Positions 1-8,603 of a stretch of 49,693 nucleotides of DNA are shown here, one piece after another. The first letter of the stretch is position 1. The number at the start of each line of letters is the position of its first letter. A program made the position numbers and the translations under genes. Source of the stretch: JBNKDD01 sp050288085 (GTDB taxonomy: Bacteria > Chloroflexota > Anaerolineae > Aggregatilineales > UBA3940); the NCBI GenBank assembly GCA_050288085.1, contig JBNKDD010000008.1, forward strand, positions 1 to 49,693. The letters are read 5' to 3'. The notes under the pieces were generated by a model. It had not been told where the DNA came from, did no database searches, and worked only from the letters and a program-made list of their open reading frames with translations.

Positions 1-47
1 GATCTTGAGAATTGTTGTCAAAAAACTTATCTGTAAATGCTTTGTAC

Positions 48-53
48 TATAAT
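48..53 (+). promoter_or_regulatory. Possible -10 box upstream of the radical SAM gene
   Basis: A perfect TATAAT lies 37 bases before the chosen start codon at 91. No -35 box is seen at the usual 16-18 base spacing (a TTGTCA at 15-20 is 27 bases away), so this is a weak promoter call. Confidence 0.3.
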
Positions 54-90
54 GCAGATATACGCGAATGGTTCTCCCAGGAGGACAATT

Positions 91-1056
91 ATGGCACCCT
101 CTCCGATCACTCAAAAAGATTTTGAACCCGCCTATATGACATTGTATCGAAGCGGCGAATTGCAAAAACGCGCTGAGGAAGCTGTAGCCGGTTTATCACA
201 CTGCATCGTGTGCCCCCGTGACTGCGGTGTGGATCGCCTACAAGATAAGATCGCCGCCTGTAAAACCGGGCGCTATGCACGGGTATCGAGTGCTTTTTCA
301 CATCATGGGGAAGAGGATCCCCTGCGAGGATGGCGGGGCAGCGGCACGATCTTCTTCTCAATGTGTAATCTACGTTGTGTGTTCTGCCAGAATTTCGACA
401 TCAGCCAGCAAGGTCAAGGCCCGGAGGTTCGCCCCAAACGGTTGGCGAAGATGATGCTTGATCTGCAAAATGCGGGCTGCCATAATATCAACTTTGTGAC
501 GCCGGAGCATGTTGTCCCACAGATGTTGGAAGCGCTGGTGATCGCCGTCGAGCAAGGGCTGCGGCTGCCGATTGTCTACAATACCTCTGCCTATGACTCG
601 CTGCACAGCCTCCGCCTGCTGGATGGGGTGATAGATATTTACATGCCCGACTTCAAAATGTGGGATGAGCAGCACGCCCTGCGATATCTGAAGGCCAAAG
701 ACTACCCGGAGGCCGCCCGGCAAGCGATCAAGGAGATGCACCGGCAAGTCGGTGTCCTCAAGCTGGATGAGCATGGGATCGCCAAACGCGGGGTATTGGT
801 GCGTCACCTGGTCATGCCAGATGGCTTGGCCGATACGGAAGCCATTATGAACTTTCTGGCTAACGAGCTATCGCGAGACACCTATGTCAATGTGATGGCC
901 CAGTACCGACCAGCGGGCAAAGTCAGCCGGAACAAGTATGAAGAGATCAACCGGCGCATCACCGACCGGGAATACCAAGAGGCCGTCGGCCTGGCGCGGA
1001 AGGCCGGACTATGGCGTTTAGACGAACGCCGGTCACACTTCTTGCTACGGATATGA
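91..1056 (+). CDS. Radical SAM protein, pyruvate formate-lyase activase-like (COG1313 type)
   Basis: Predicted radical SAM enzyme of 321 residues. The cluster motif CNLRCVFC (Cys92, Cys96, Cys99, CX3CX2C) would hold the [4Fe-4S] cluster that cleaves S-adenosylmethionine. An N-terminal Cys group (Cys38, 41, 45, 57) is typical of the COG1313 branch annotated as putative PFL-activating enzymes. The start at 91 is chosen because AGGAGG lies at 79-84; an upstream in-frame start at 37 has no such site and overlaps the possible -10. No glycyl-radical partner enzyme is present nearby, so the substrate is unknown. The next gene begins 7 bases after the stop, suggesting co-transcription. Family assignment is secure; the role is not. 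Confidence 0.85.
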   Translation: MAPSPITQKDFEPAYMTLYRSGELQKRAEEAVAGLSHCIVCPRDCGVDRLQDKIAACKTGRYARVSSAFSHHGEEDPLRGWRGSGTIFFSMCNLRCVFCQNFDISQQGQGPEVRPKRLAKMMLDLQNAGCHNINFVTPEHVVPQMLEALVIAVEQGLRLPIVYNTSAYDSLHSLRLLDGVIDIYMPDFKMWDEQHALRYLKAKDYPEAARQAIKEMHRQVGVLKLDEHGIAKRGVLVRHLVMPDGLADTEAIMNFLANELSRDTYVNVMAQYRPAGKVSRNKYEEINRRITDREYQEAVGLARKAGLWRLDERRSHFLLRI

Positions 1057-1063
1057 TATAAGC

Positions 1064-2146
1064 ATGACAACAATTACGTTAGCTCACGTTTCCAAGCAGT
1101 TTGAACAGGCAAATAACTCCACCACTCCCGTGATTCAGGCTGTCCAGGATGTCTCATTGAAAATTCAGCCCGGCGAACTGGTCGCGATCCTGGGGCCGTC
1201 CGGCTGTGGCAAATCCACCCTGCTGCGGTTGATCGGTGGGTTACTTACACCCGATAGTGGCAAGGTACTCTACGATAACATCAACCTGGCCGATATCTCT
1301 CCGCTGGAACGCAATATCGGGATGGTGTTTCAGGAACCGGGGTTGATGCCCACCTGGGAAACCCGCCGTTCGGTTGGCTTTTTCCTCGAACTACGTGATC
1401 GGTCGGATGAACTTTCGGCGCGGCTGGAGCGTATCTCCAGCATCACCGGCCTGGGGATGGAGAAACTCCTCGCCCGCCGACCGGGGCAGCTTTCCGGCGG
1501 TGAGATACAGCGTGTCACAATTGCGCGGGCGCTGGCCCGTGATCTGAATGTCCTGCTGCTCGACGAGCCATTCTCCAACCTGGACGCTAAACTTCGAAGT
1601 GAATCTCGTCTGGAATTGCAGCGGCTTCTGAAGGAATTTCCGGTTACGGCGGTCTATGTGACTCACGATCAGGTCGAAGCGATGGCACTGGCGAAACGAA
1701 TCATCGTCATGCGGGATGGTAAGTTAGAGCAAATGGGAACATACCAGCATTTGCAATCTACTCCGGCAAATCTGTTTATCGCCAGGTTTATCGGTAAGCT
1801 GCCGATCAACCTGTTCGAAGGCCGGGTGGATGACGGGCATTGGCAGGGTGAGAATTTCGGTGGTTTTCCGATCCGGCGTGATCTCCCCAACGGGACCGAT
1901 GTTACCCTGGGGGTGCGCCCGGAATATATCTCCCTGGTAGACGATGGTATCCCCGGTGTGGTTGAGGAGATTACGCCCTATTATGCAGAGCGTTTTAAGC
2001 TGATTACATTGAAGTTGGCCGGGGAAAGATGGTCGCTAATCGCGCCGTTTGAGCAGGATGTTGAATGGGGCGAAACACTATACTGCCAGATCGATCCAGA
2101 TCACGTTCTGTACTTCGACGCTCAAACAGAAGTCAGGATTGGTTGA
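1064..2146 (+). CDS. ABC transporter ATP-binding protein, MalK/FbpC-like with C-terminal regulatory domain
   Basis: Cytoplasmic ATPase subunit of an ABC importer, 360 residues. Walker A GPSGCGKST at 44-52, Q-loop Gln90, signature LSGGE at 143-147, Walker B LLLDE followed by the D-loop, and switch His201 are all present, so it should hydrolyse ATP. The segment after about 235 resembles the TOBE/MOP-type beta domain of the sugar, sulfate and iron importer ATPases. No permease or binding-protein gene is adjacent; the gene sits 7 bases after the radical SAM gene. It is therefore an orphan subunit that may serve permeases encoded elsewhere, as MsmK-type ATPases do in other bacteria. The substrate cannot be read from the sequence. 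Confidence 0.85.
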   Translation: MTTITLAHVSKQFEQANNSTTPVIQAVQDVSLKIQPGELVAILGPSGCGKSTLLRLIGGLLTPDSGKVLYDNINLADISPLERNIGMVFQEPGLMPTWETRRSVGFFLELRDRSDELSARLERISSITGLGMEKLLARRPGQLSGGEIQRVTIARALARDLNVLLLDEPFSNLDAKLRSESRLELQRLLKEFPVTAVYVTHDQVEAMALAKRIIVMRDGKLEQMGTYQHLQSTPANLFIARFIGKLPINLFEGRVDDGHWQGENFGGFPIRRDLPNGTDVTLGVRPEYISLVDDGIPGVVEEITPYYAERFKLITLKLAGERWSLIAPFEQDVEWGETLYCQIDPDHVLYFDAQTEVRIG

Positions 2147-2174
2147 GATAGATACTAAGTGGAAAACCAGATGG

Positions 2175-2185
2175 TGGTATAGAAT
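2175..2185 (+). promoter_or_regulatory. Candidate extended -10 promoter of the first kinase gene
   Basis: TGG followed by TATAGA (2178-2183) fits a TGn extended -10 about 90 bases before the kinase start. Downstream, a stem-loop GGGCCA/TGGCCC (2198-2203 with 2216-2221) would lie in the 5' leader. No good -35 is visible. Confidence 0.3.
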
Positions 2186-2272
2186 AGGGGTGGAAACGGG
2201 CCAGACATTGGACAATGGCCCAACCTGGAAAACAGACCTGATTGAGCCTTATTCTTTAATGGAGTGCCAGGC

Positions 2273-3952
2273 ATGTCTGATGAGAGTAAAGGGCAAATTG
2301 ACTTAACCGGAAAAACGCTCGGACAGTACACTATTTCCAGACGGTTAGGGCAGGGTGGTATGGCAACCGTCTATCTGGCCGAGCAAACCTCAATTGGGCG
2401 GCAGGTCGCGTTGAAGATCATGCCCTCTTATTTTATGCACGATCCGACCTTCCTGGAAAGGTTCAACCAGGAGGTGAAAGTCATTGCCCGGTTACAGCAT
2501 CCGCGCATCCTACCGGTCTATGACTATGGCGATTTTGAAGGCCAACCCTATATCGTCATGGCTTACATGTCGGGCGGCACGCTTTCCGACCGGATCAGGA
2601 ATGACGGCCCGATGCCACTGGATGAGGTTGTTCGGTTGGTCAAGCAGATCGCCGAAGGGCTGGATCATGCCCACCGGGCCGGGATCATCCACCGCGATTT
2701 TAAGCCCAGCAACGTGCTGTTGGATAACAGCGGTAATGTTTATCTGGCCGACTTTGGAATCGCCAAGGTCAGTGAGAGTACCGCCCAATTGACCGGCAGC
2801 GCCATCATCGGCACACCGACCTACATGGCCCCGGAGATGGCCGACCAGGGGATCGTCAGCCCTTCGATAGATATCTATGCGCTGGGCGTCACCATCTACG
2901 AGATGCTGACCGGGCAGTATCCCTATGTCGGTGATACGCCTCTCCGAGTGATGATGGCCCACGTCAATAATCCGATCCCGGATGTGCTGGCAACCCGGCC
3001 TAATTTACCGGTGGGAGTCTCCGAAGTGCTCAGGCGGGCAATGGCTAAGAATCCTGGTGCACGTTATACCACCGCCGCTGAATTAGCTGCTGACCTTGAT
3101 GCGGCGGCTTCGGGCGAACCGGTTTCTGCCCTCCCTGCGAATATCTATGAGGCGATGACGGAGGATATCTCCAGCGAGGAACTAGCAGCGCAAAAAGCCA
3201 CATCAACACCGATGGCGGCTCAAGCCCCCAGTGCGCCGACCATTAAGGAAAAACCGGAGGAAAAGCAGCGCAAATTCCCGGTGGCAGTCATCATCGGTAT
3301 TGGCGCGTTGTTGTGCGTAGTCGGGGTGATTGTGCTGGTGATCCTGGGTGGGAGTAAACTTTTAGGTCTTGGTGAGGCTCAGGTCAGCCCGCCGACCGAT
3401 ATCCCTACGCCGATAGAAGAGAGTCAGCAGCAAGAAGAACCTTCTGAGCCGGAGGTGTTAGTTATCACGGCAACACCTGAACCGAATCAGCCACCACCGC
3501 CAACCGATCCCCCGCCACCTTCAGACGCCCCGGACAGGCCAACGCCGGATTCCAAAGATGCCATAACGGATGCAGTTCTGTTTTTTGATGAGGAGATGCG
3601 CTATCTTCTGGGAACTAACGATACCTCCCGGATGGATCAGGCTGCACGTGGGGAGGCCCTGACCGATCGATATAATGCGGCGGCTACCCTCCGTCAGGCC
3701 GGTATCAACCTGGGCACGGACCCCTGTATCTGGGATTACGATCATAAGGGAATCGACATAGAAGAGATATACTTCGTCAACTCTGGCGAGGCAGAGGTTT
3801 ATGCGACTATAAATCGAAGCGGCAAGGTTTTTTGTGGCGGTGCCGAGCAATCACAATATGCTTTTAGAGGGCCGTGTACGGCATTGTATGTTGTAAAATT
3901 ATTTGGGGATCAGTGGTATGTTACCGACTATGAGGCTGATTGTGTGGAATAG
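2273..3952 (+). CDS. Membrane-anchored Ser/Thr protein kinase (PknB/PrkC type) with unusual C-terminal sensor domain
   Basis: Eukaryotic-type Ser/Thr kinase, 559 residues. The catalytic domain (about 17-280) has the Gly-rich loop GQGGMATVY, Lys48 in VALK, the catalytic loop HRDFKPSN (Asp142), DFG with Asp160, and MAPE, so it should be active. A charged and Ala-rich linker leads to one membrane helix at about 336-360, a Pro/Thr/Glu-rich stalk, and a 130-residue extracytoplasmic domain with several Cys residues and no PASTA repeats. GTG at 2264 is in frame, but GGAG at 2261-2264 fits ATG 2273 better. The lipoprotein gene starts 4 bases after the stop. The kinase core closely resembles the one at 24054-25772, while the outer domain differs. 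Confidence 0.9.
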   Translation: MSDESKGQIDLTGKTLGQYTISRRLGQGGMATVYLAEQTSIGRQVALKIMPSYFMHDPTFLERFNQEVKVIARLQHPRILPVYDYGDFEGQPYIVMAYMSGGTLSDRIRNDGPMPLDEVVRLVKQIAEGLDHAHRAGIIHRDFKPSNVLLDNSGNVYLADFGIAKVSESTAQLTGSAIIGTPTYMAPEMADQGIVSPSIDIYALGVTIYEMLTGQYPYVGDTPLRVMMAHVNNPIPDVLATRPNLPVGVSEVLRRAMAKNPGARYTTAAELAADLDAAASGEPVSALPANIYEAMTEDISSEELAAQKATSTPMAAQAPSAPTIKEKPEEKQRKFPVAVIIGIGALLCVVGVIVLVILGGSKLLGLGEAQVSPPTDIPTPIEESQQQEEPSEPEVLVITATPEPNQPPPPTDPPPPSDAPDRPTPDSKDAITDAVLFFDEEMRYLLGTNDTSRMDQAARGEALTDRYNAAATLRQAGINLGTDPCIWDYDHKGIDIEEIYFVNSGEAEVYATINRSGKVFCGGAEQSQYAFRGPCTALYVVKLFGDQWYVTDYEADCVE

Positions 3953-3956
3953 TTTT

Positions 3957-5324
3957 ATGGAAAAAGGGCAATTTAAATCGAAAAGGCACGTGATTCAATT
4001 CTTTGCTGGCTGTCTGCTGTGCACAGCATTATTGACGGCCTGCAACCTCCCGGCGGCCCAGTCAATCGAAGCAACACAGCCTTTATTTGAGGAAGCTGAT
4101 CCAGCTATCGAGCCAACGCAGGAAGTACTGATCGTAACCTCGACGCCGATCACGGTCGATGCACAGGGGCTCCCTGCGCCAACGGCAACCCTGGTCTTAG
4201 CCCCAACTCAGGAAGCATCCGGCAGCACGGTTCATATTGTGAGGGTGGGCGAAACGCTGCTCAGTATCGCGGAGCAATATGGCCTGACGCTGGCTGTGAT
4301 TCAATCCGCGAACAATATTGTCAACCCCGATTCAATTAAAGTGGGCCAGCAGTTACTTATTCCCGGAGCGGATGAGGCGGAATCACTGCCACCTGCACCT
4401 ACCGAAGAGGAAGAAATAATAGAGGTAGCGGCAGCTGACTCGCCGCCACCCATTGATCCGGCCAATCCGCTGGCCGATTACACCATCGAGGCGCTTACTA
4501 CCCGTGCTTATGATGGCGGGACGATCGTCAAAGAGGGGATAAACGTCGAAGCTGACGCCTATACCCAGTACGTGATCTCATATGAGAGCGACGGAATCTA
4601 CGTTACCGGGTTGATGAATGTTCCTAACGAAGGAAAAGGTCCCTGGCCGGTGATTATTGTCTTGCACGGCGGGATCGATCAGAGCGTTTACAGACCCGGC
4701 GATGGAACCTTCGAACATGGTGATTTCTTCGCCCGGCATGGTTACGTGGTCTTTATGCCAGACTATCGCACCTATAACGACACAGAGGGGAGCGGCTCCC
4801 CGTATAAGATCCCCTGGGTGTTCGACATTATGAATCTGATCGCGGCTCTGCCCACCGCGCCGGAGGCCGATCCAAACCGCGTGGGGGTAATGGGGCAGTC
4901 TCGCGGGGGTGGGTTAGCTGGTTACATTATGGTTATTTCGGATGTTCAGGCGGTCAGTCTGTACAACCCCCTGAGCACCGATCAGGCAGCGGTGTGGTAT
5001 CGCTACCGGGATGTCTTCAATTCGTCCTGGCCGGTCACCGATGGTGAGATTTATGGCTCGCCTGAGACAAACCCGGAAGGCTTTGAGCATATCTCCCCGA
5101 TCAATTACCTGGATCGCATCTCGATGCCGGTGCAGCTTCATCATGGCAATGACGATACGGTGCTTCCCGTAGAGTGGTCCCGCGATTTGAATCAACGGTT
5201 ATTGGACTTGGGGAAGAATATCGAATATTACGAATACCCCGGAGGGCCTCACACCTTCGTCGGGGAGATGTATGAACTGTTCCTGGAGCGCAACCTGGAG
5301 TTCTTTGATACCTATGTGAAGTAG
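3957..5324 (+). CDS. Lipoprotein with LysM domain and alpha/beta hydrolase (S9/dienelactone hydrolase-like) domain
   Basis: Predicted secreted, lipid-anchored hydrolase, 455 residues. An N-terminal signal ends in the lipobox LLTAC (Cys29). A LysM domain at about 92-136 (VHIVRVGETLLSIA onward) should bind peptidoglycan or another N-acetylglucosamine polymer. A Pro/Glu-rich linker follows, then an alpha/beta hydrolase with nucleophile elbow GQSRGG (Ser315), HGNDD (probable acid Asp400) and His432. Such domains act as peptidases or esterases; the substrate is unknown. ATG 3957 is chosen because an upstream in-frame TTG at 3903 lies inside the kinase gene and would place 18 residues before the signal peptide. 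The gene begins 4 bases after the kinase, suggesting one operon acting at the cell envelope. Confidence 0.85.
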   Translation: MEKGQFKSKRHVIQFFAGCLLCTALLTACNLPAAQSIEATQPLFEEADPAIEPTQEVLIVTSTPITVDAQGLPAPTATLVLAPTQEASGSTVHIVRVGETLLSIAEQYGLTLAVIQSANNIVNPDSIKVGQQLLIPGADEAESLPPAPTEEEEIIEVAAADSPPPIDPANPLADYTIEALTTRAYDGGTIVKEGINVEADAYTQYVISYESDGIYVTGLMNVPNEGKGPWPVIIVLHGGIDQSVYRPGDGTFEHGDFFARHGYVVFMPDYRTYNDTEGSGSPYKIPWVFDIMNLIAALPTAPEADPNRVGVMGQSRGGGLAGYIMVISDVQAVSLYNPLSTDQAAVWYRYRDVFNSSWPVTDGEIYGSPETNPEGFEHISPINYLDRISMPVQLHHGNDDTVLPVEWSRDLNQRLLDLGKNIEYYEYPGGPHTFVGEMYELFLERNLEFFDTYVK

Positions 5325-5326
5325 GT

Positions 5327-7291
5327 CTATAGATCGTCTGCCGCCTGGCCGCTACCGGCTACTTCGATGACGACTACCGGCATTGGTTTGTCAATACCCT
5401 TAATATAGATTGGGGGTAATTTCTGTACGACTATTTCGCCGGGTGGCAGATCCTCCTGGACATCATTCAGCATTTCCGGGGTGATGACGATCTGAGCATC
5501 TTGAGCCAGGTCAACCAGGCGGTGAGCGACATTGACGGCCTCCCCGACCATGGCATAATCCACCCGACCATGACCACCAACATGCCCCAGCAATACCGGC
5601 CCTCGATTAATCCCGATACCCATCCCGATTTTCATCCCGCGAGCCAGCCATTTAGACTTGAGTTCGATAAAGTGGTGCTGCATGGCAATTGCTGTCTGCA
5701 CGGCACGGCGTGGGGCATCAGGCTGTTCGTAGGGGACATTAAACCCGATCATCAATTCGTCCCCAATAATATCGAAGATTACGCCCTCATGTTCATAGAC
5801 GATTGCGATCAGTTCAGAGAAGATGTCGTTCAGGAGGTTCAGTACGTCATCGGGGGGATGCTCAATCGTCAGCCGGGTAAAGTCCCGCAGATCGGCAAAA
5901 ATGACAATCGCTTCGCGGCGCTCTCGCCGGGTCAGAATCTCCGGGTCGTTCAACACCCGTTCAACTAATGCCAGACTCATATACCTGGAGAAGGTTTCCA
6001 GGATTCGCTGTGTTTGGGCACGTTCGCTTTCTAGCCGCACCCGCTCACCTTCTTTGAGAGGGGTGACATCCTGCCAGATTAATAGATACCCGACACCCTC
6101 TACCGGGGAAACGCTGATATTAAAATTGCACTGGTCGGGTTGTTCACGATGCCAGGTATGTTCCCCCGATATAGTTCCGCCGCGTTCCCCGGCCCGTGTC
6201 AGTAAATCGGCTATTTTGGGGCCGAATGCGTCGAGTATGGAGCGGTTGAGGACGGACTGGTCGATATTCAGTGTTTCAGAAGCTGCCGGGTTGATGCTCG
6301 TAATACGACCTTCACAGTCGGTCACGATCACCGGATCGCCTATTTGATGCAGCAGTGCCTCAACATGAGCCTTCTGCTGGCGGGTCTCCTCAAATAAACG
6401 CGCATTTTCTAGCGCTATCGCAGCCTGACTGGCAATTGCCACCAACATATCAAGATGGTCTTCCTGAAAGAAGTCTTTTTCAGGGGAGGTAAGCAGTAAA
6501 GCACCGGCTACCCGATCACCGACCAGGAGCGGGACAGCAATCGCAGCGCCGACCGACTCGTCGTCAGGGAGCTGCACCCATCTTTCATCCTGGCTCACAT
6601 CCTGAATAAGCGCATCTTCTTGATTTCTTATTACCCAATCCAACAATCCCTGATTCAATACCAGGGGATCGATTGTATCCACTATGCGTGGCGACTCACC
6701 GAAGCGAGCGATAATTTTTTCCTGGAAAGCACCCTGCCGCCCCAGAATAACCAGCAGGGTCTTGGCTGCCCCGGTTAAATCTGTCGTCAAGGCAACGATG
6801 TGCCGCAGCAGATAATGGTAGTCAAGCTGGGAGGCCAATCCCTGGCTTATGCTGTATAACAGGGCCAGCCGTCCGCGCTCCGCTTCCAGCCCATCACGAA
6901 CCTGCTTTAGTTCCAGCAGGGAATTCACCCTGGCAATCAATTCACCGGCCTCGAATGGACGGGAGAGAAAATCATTTGCTCCAACCTCGATCCCCTTAAC
7001 CCGGTCTTCTGATCGCTGCAACGCACTGACCAGGATAATGGGAATAAAATGCTGGGGATAACTGGTTCGGATATGCCGCACAACATCATATCCGTTGATT
7101 TCCGGCATCATCACGTCCAGGATGATCAGGTCAGGTACGTCTTGCTTGACAGCCTTGAGGGCTTCTTGCCCGCCCAATGCCGGTCGGAGTTTTTTAAATC
7201 CGGCCATATTTAACTGGGCGACCAGTAAATTCAGGTTGTTTTTATCGTCATCAACGACTAATATGGCGGCCTGGGTTAGAGAATTTGACAT
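5327..7291 (-). CDS. Response regulator-GAF-PAS-class III nucleotide cyclase
   Basis: Cytoplasmic signalling protein of 654 residues. Domains in order: REC (about 8-128; acidic Asp14-16, phosphoacceptor Asp59, Ser89, and Arg111 where Lys is usual), GAF (about 150-300), PAS (about 312-415), and a class III cyclase catalytic domain (about 460-640). Both metal-binding Asp residues (Asp467 in FADLRDF, Asp511 in GDE) and the transition-state Asn587/Arg591 (VNVAHR) are present, so it should be catalytic. The purine-specifying Lys position holds Asp507, with Asp578 as the partner, so ATP versus GTP preference is uncertain. It lies 15 bases after the M48 protease gene on the same strand, and its end is 2 bases from the convergent lipoprotein gene. 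Confidence 0.9.
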   Translation of the reverse strand: MSNSLTQAAILVVDDDKNNLNLLVAQLNMAGFKKLRPALGGQEALKAVKQDVPDLIILDVMMPEINGYDVVRHIRTSYPQHFIPIILVSALQRSEDRVKGIEVGANDFLSRPFEAGELIARVNSLLELKQVRDGLEAERGRLALLYSISQGLASQLDYHYLLRHIVALTTDLTGAAKTLLVILGRQGAFQEKIIARFGESPRIVDTIDPLVLNQGLLDWVIRNQEDALIQDVSQDERWVQLPDDESVGAAIAVPLLVGDRVAGALLLTSPEKDFFQEDHLDMLVAIASQAAIALENARLFEETRQQKAHVEALLHQIGDPVIVTDCEGRITSINPAASETLNIDQSVLNRSILDAFGPKIADLLTRAGERGGTISGEHTWHREQPDQCNFNISVSPVEGVGYLLIWQDVTPLKEGERVRLESERAQTQRILETFSRYMSLALVERVLNDPEILTRRERREAIVIFADLRDFTRLTIEHPPDDVLNLLNDIFSELIAIVYEHEGVIFDIIGDELMIGFNVPYEQPDAPRRAVQTAIAMQHHFIELKSKWLARGMKIGMGIGINRGPVLLGHVGGHGRVDYAMVGEAVNVAHRLVDLAQDAQIVITPEMLNDVQEDLPPGEIVVQKLPPIYIKGIDKPMPVVVIEVAGSGQAADDL

Positions 7292-7306
7292 TGGCCTCTT
7301 CCGGGG

Positions 7307-8452
7307 TCACTGCTGCTGGGCGGCAAATGCCTGAGCAGCAGCAACACGTTCCTGGATGGGTGGGTGAGAATGTAGTAATAAAACGACCCATCGTTCCGGG
7401 TCGGTATCCGCCAGATTTTGATTGGCAAGTCGGGTCATGGCATCGGCAAAAGCCAGGGGTTTTTGGGTCGTTTCCAGAGCATACTGGTCGGCCATCCGTT
7501 CACGCCAGCGCGAATAGGCATTGTTGAGCGGCATGGTAATCAGGCCCAGCACGCCAGCCACCAGACTCAGAATCGGCAGCCCGGCAGGGTCACCAACGCT
7601 CGCCAATCCGAATTGCTCAACGCCAAGGCGCAAAGCTAGATGACCGAGCCAAAAACTAAACAGTGTCAGGATCGTCCCAAACACAATACCCAGGAGAAGA
7701 TCTTTGTGGACATGATGCCCCAGTTCATGAGCCAGCACGGTTTCGATCTCGTCGGCGCTAAATTCTTCAAGCAGAGTATCCCCCAACACGATCCGCCGAG
7801 TTGATCCCAGTCCGGTCAGACCGGCGTTAGCGCTTTTTGTCCGGGTACTCATGTCCATTCGAAAAACACCTTTTATCTGAGTTCCGGCCTGTTCTGCTAA
7901 CCGGGTCAGCCGTTCCGATAGGTCTTCGTCGTCAAGCGGTGTAAATTTGTAGAATAAGGGGGCAATCAGCACCGGGGCAAGATTCGCCAGAATAACGGAG
8001 AAGATCAACATCACACCAGCGGCATACAACCACCACCAATCCGGGGCGATCCGCAGCAGCCAATACACCACCAGCAGCAGAAGAAGTCCAAGTGATACGT
8101 TGATCGCCAGACCCTTGATCTGATCGCCTATCCAACTACGGAGAGTCTGGTTGCTCTGGTCATAGCGGTGCGGCAGAATATAGCCGCTGTAGAACGACAG
8201 GGGAAGACCGATCAGCATATAGGGCAGCATAAAGACCGCGCTGAAGACGGCCAGAGCCACTATCCAACCGCCGGTCAGTGTCGTAATCCAATCACGCACT
8301 GCCAGGTTCAGGCCGCTAACCAACCACCCGATTAAATAAATGCCGCCAATTCCCAGATCAACCAGGTATAGGCGGCGGTGGATTCGCGCATAGACTTTAG
8401 CGCTTTTCTGTCGTTCGGTGTCTAATGTAGGAGGTGATGCTTGTTCAGGCAT
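7307..8452 (-). CDS. M48 family membrane metalloprotease (Ste24/HtpX-like)
   Basis: Zinc-dependent integral membrane endopeptidase, 381 residues. Several membrane segments occupy about 27-168; the catalytic HELGH is at 242-246 (His242, Glu243, His246), and the likely third zinc ligand is Glu318 in RWRERMADQYA. A further hydrophobic pair at about 252-310 is typical of the Ste24/CAAX protease 1 branch. These enzymes take part in membrane protein quality control or prenyl-peptide cleavage; in bacteria the former is the safer expectation. Start ATG at 8452 is preferred over an in-frame TTG at 8494 because GGATAG lies just upstream and the N-terminus fits better. It is probably first gene of a two-gene operon with the cyclase. 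Confidence 0.85.
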   Translation of the reverse strand: MPEQASPPTLDTERQKSAKVYARIHRRLYLVDLGIGGIYLIGWLVSGLNLAVRDWITTLTGGWIVALAVFSAVFMLPYMLIGLPLSFYSGYILPHRYDQSNQTLRSWIGDQIKGLAINVSLGLLLLLVVYWLLRIAPDWWWLYAAGVMLIFSVILANLAPVLIAPLFYKFTPLDDEDLSERLTRLAEQAGTQIKGVFRMDMSTRTKSANAGLTGLGSTRRIVLGDTLLEEFSADEIETVLAHELGHHVHKDLLLGIVFGTILTLFSFWLGHLALRLGVEQFGLASVGDPAGLPILSLVAGVLGLITMPLNNAYSRWRERMADQYALETTQKPLAFADAMTRLANQNLADTDPERWVVLLLHSHPPIQERVAAAQAFAAQQQ

Positions 8453-8568
8453 GTCTATCCAATTTCTGTGGAGCTTTTTGCTGAATTGTAGCAAGCAGCT
8501 ATCAATGCTACAACTCGGCTAAATCGAGGATCATTTCGGAAGGTTGACTGAGAGGGTTACATCCTCTT

Positions 8569-8586
8569 GACGAGATATCTCTCGTC
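8569..8586 (+). promoter_or_regulatory. Hairpin in the leader of rqcH
   Basis: GACGAGA (8569-8575) pairs with TCTCGTC (8580-8586) around a 4-base loop, ending 17 bases before the rqcH start. A second small stem AGAGG/CCTCT lies just upstream. Function is not known; it may be a leader structure. Confidence 0.3.
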
Positions 8587-8603
8587 CTTACAAGGTAAGA
8601 AAT

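Noticed and set aside
5501..6347. Plus-strand open frames opposite the cyclase
   Set aside because: They are shadows of a gene with clear domains on the other strand.
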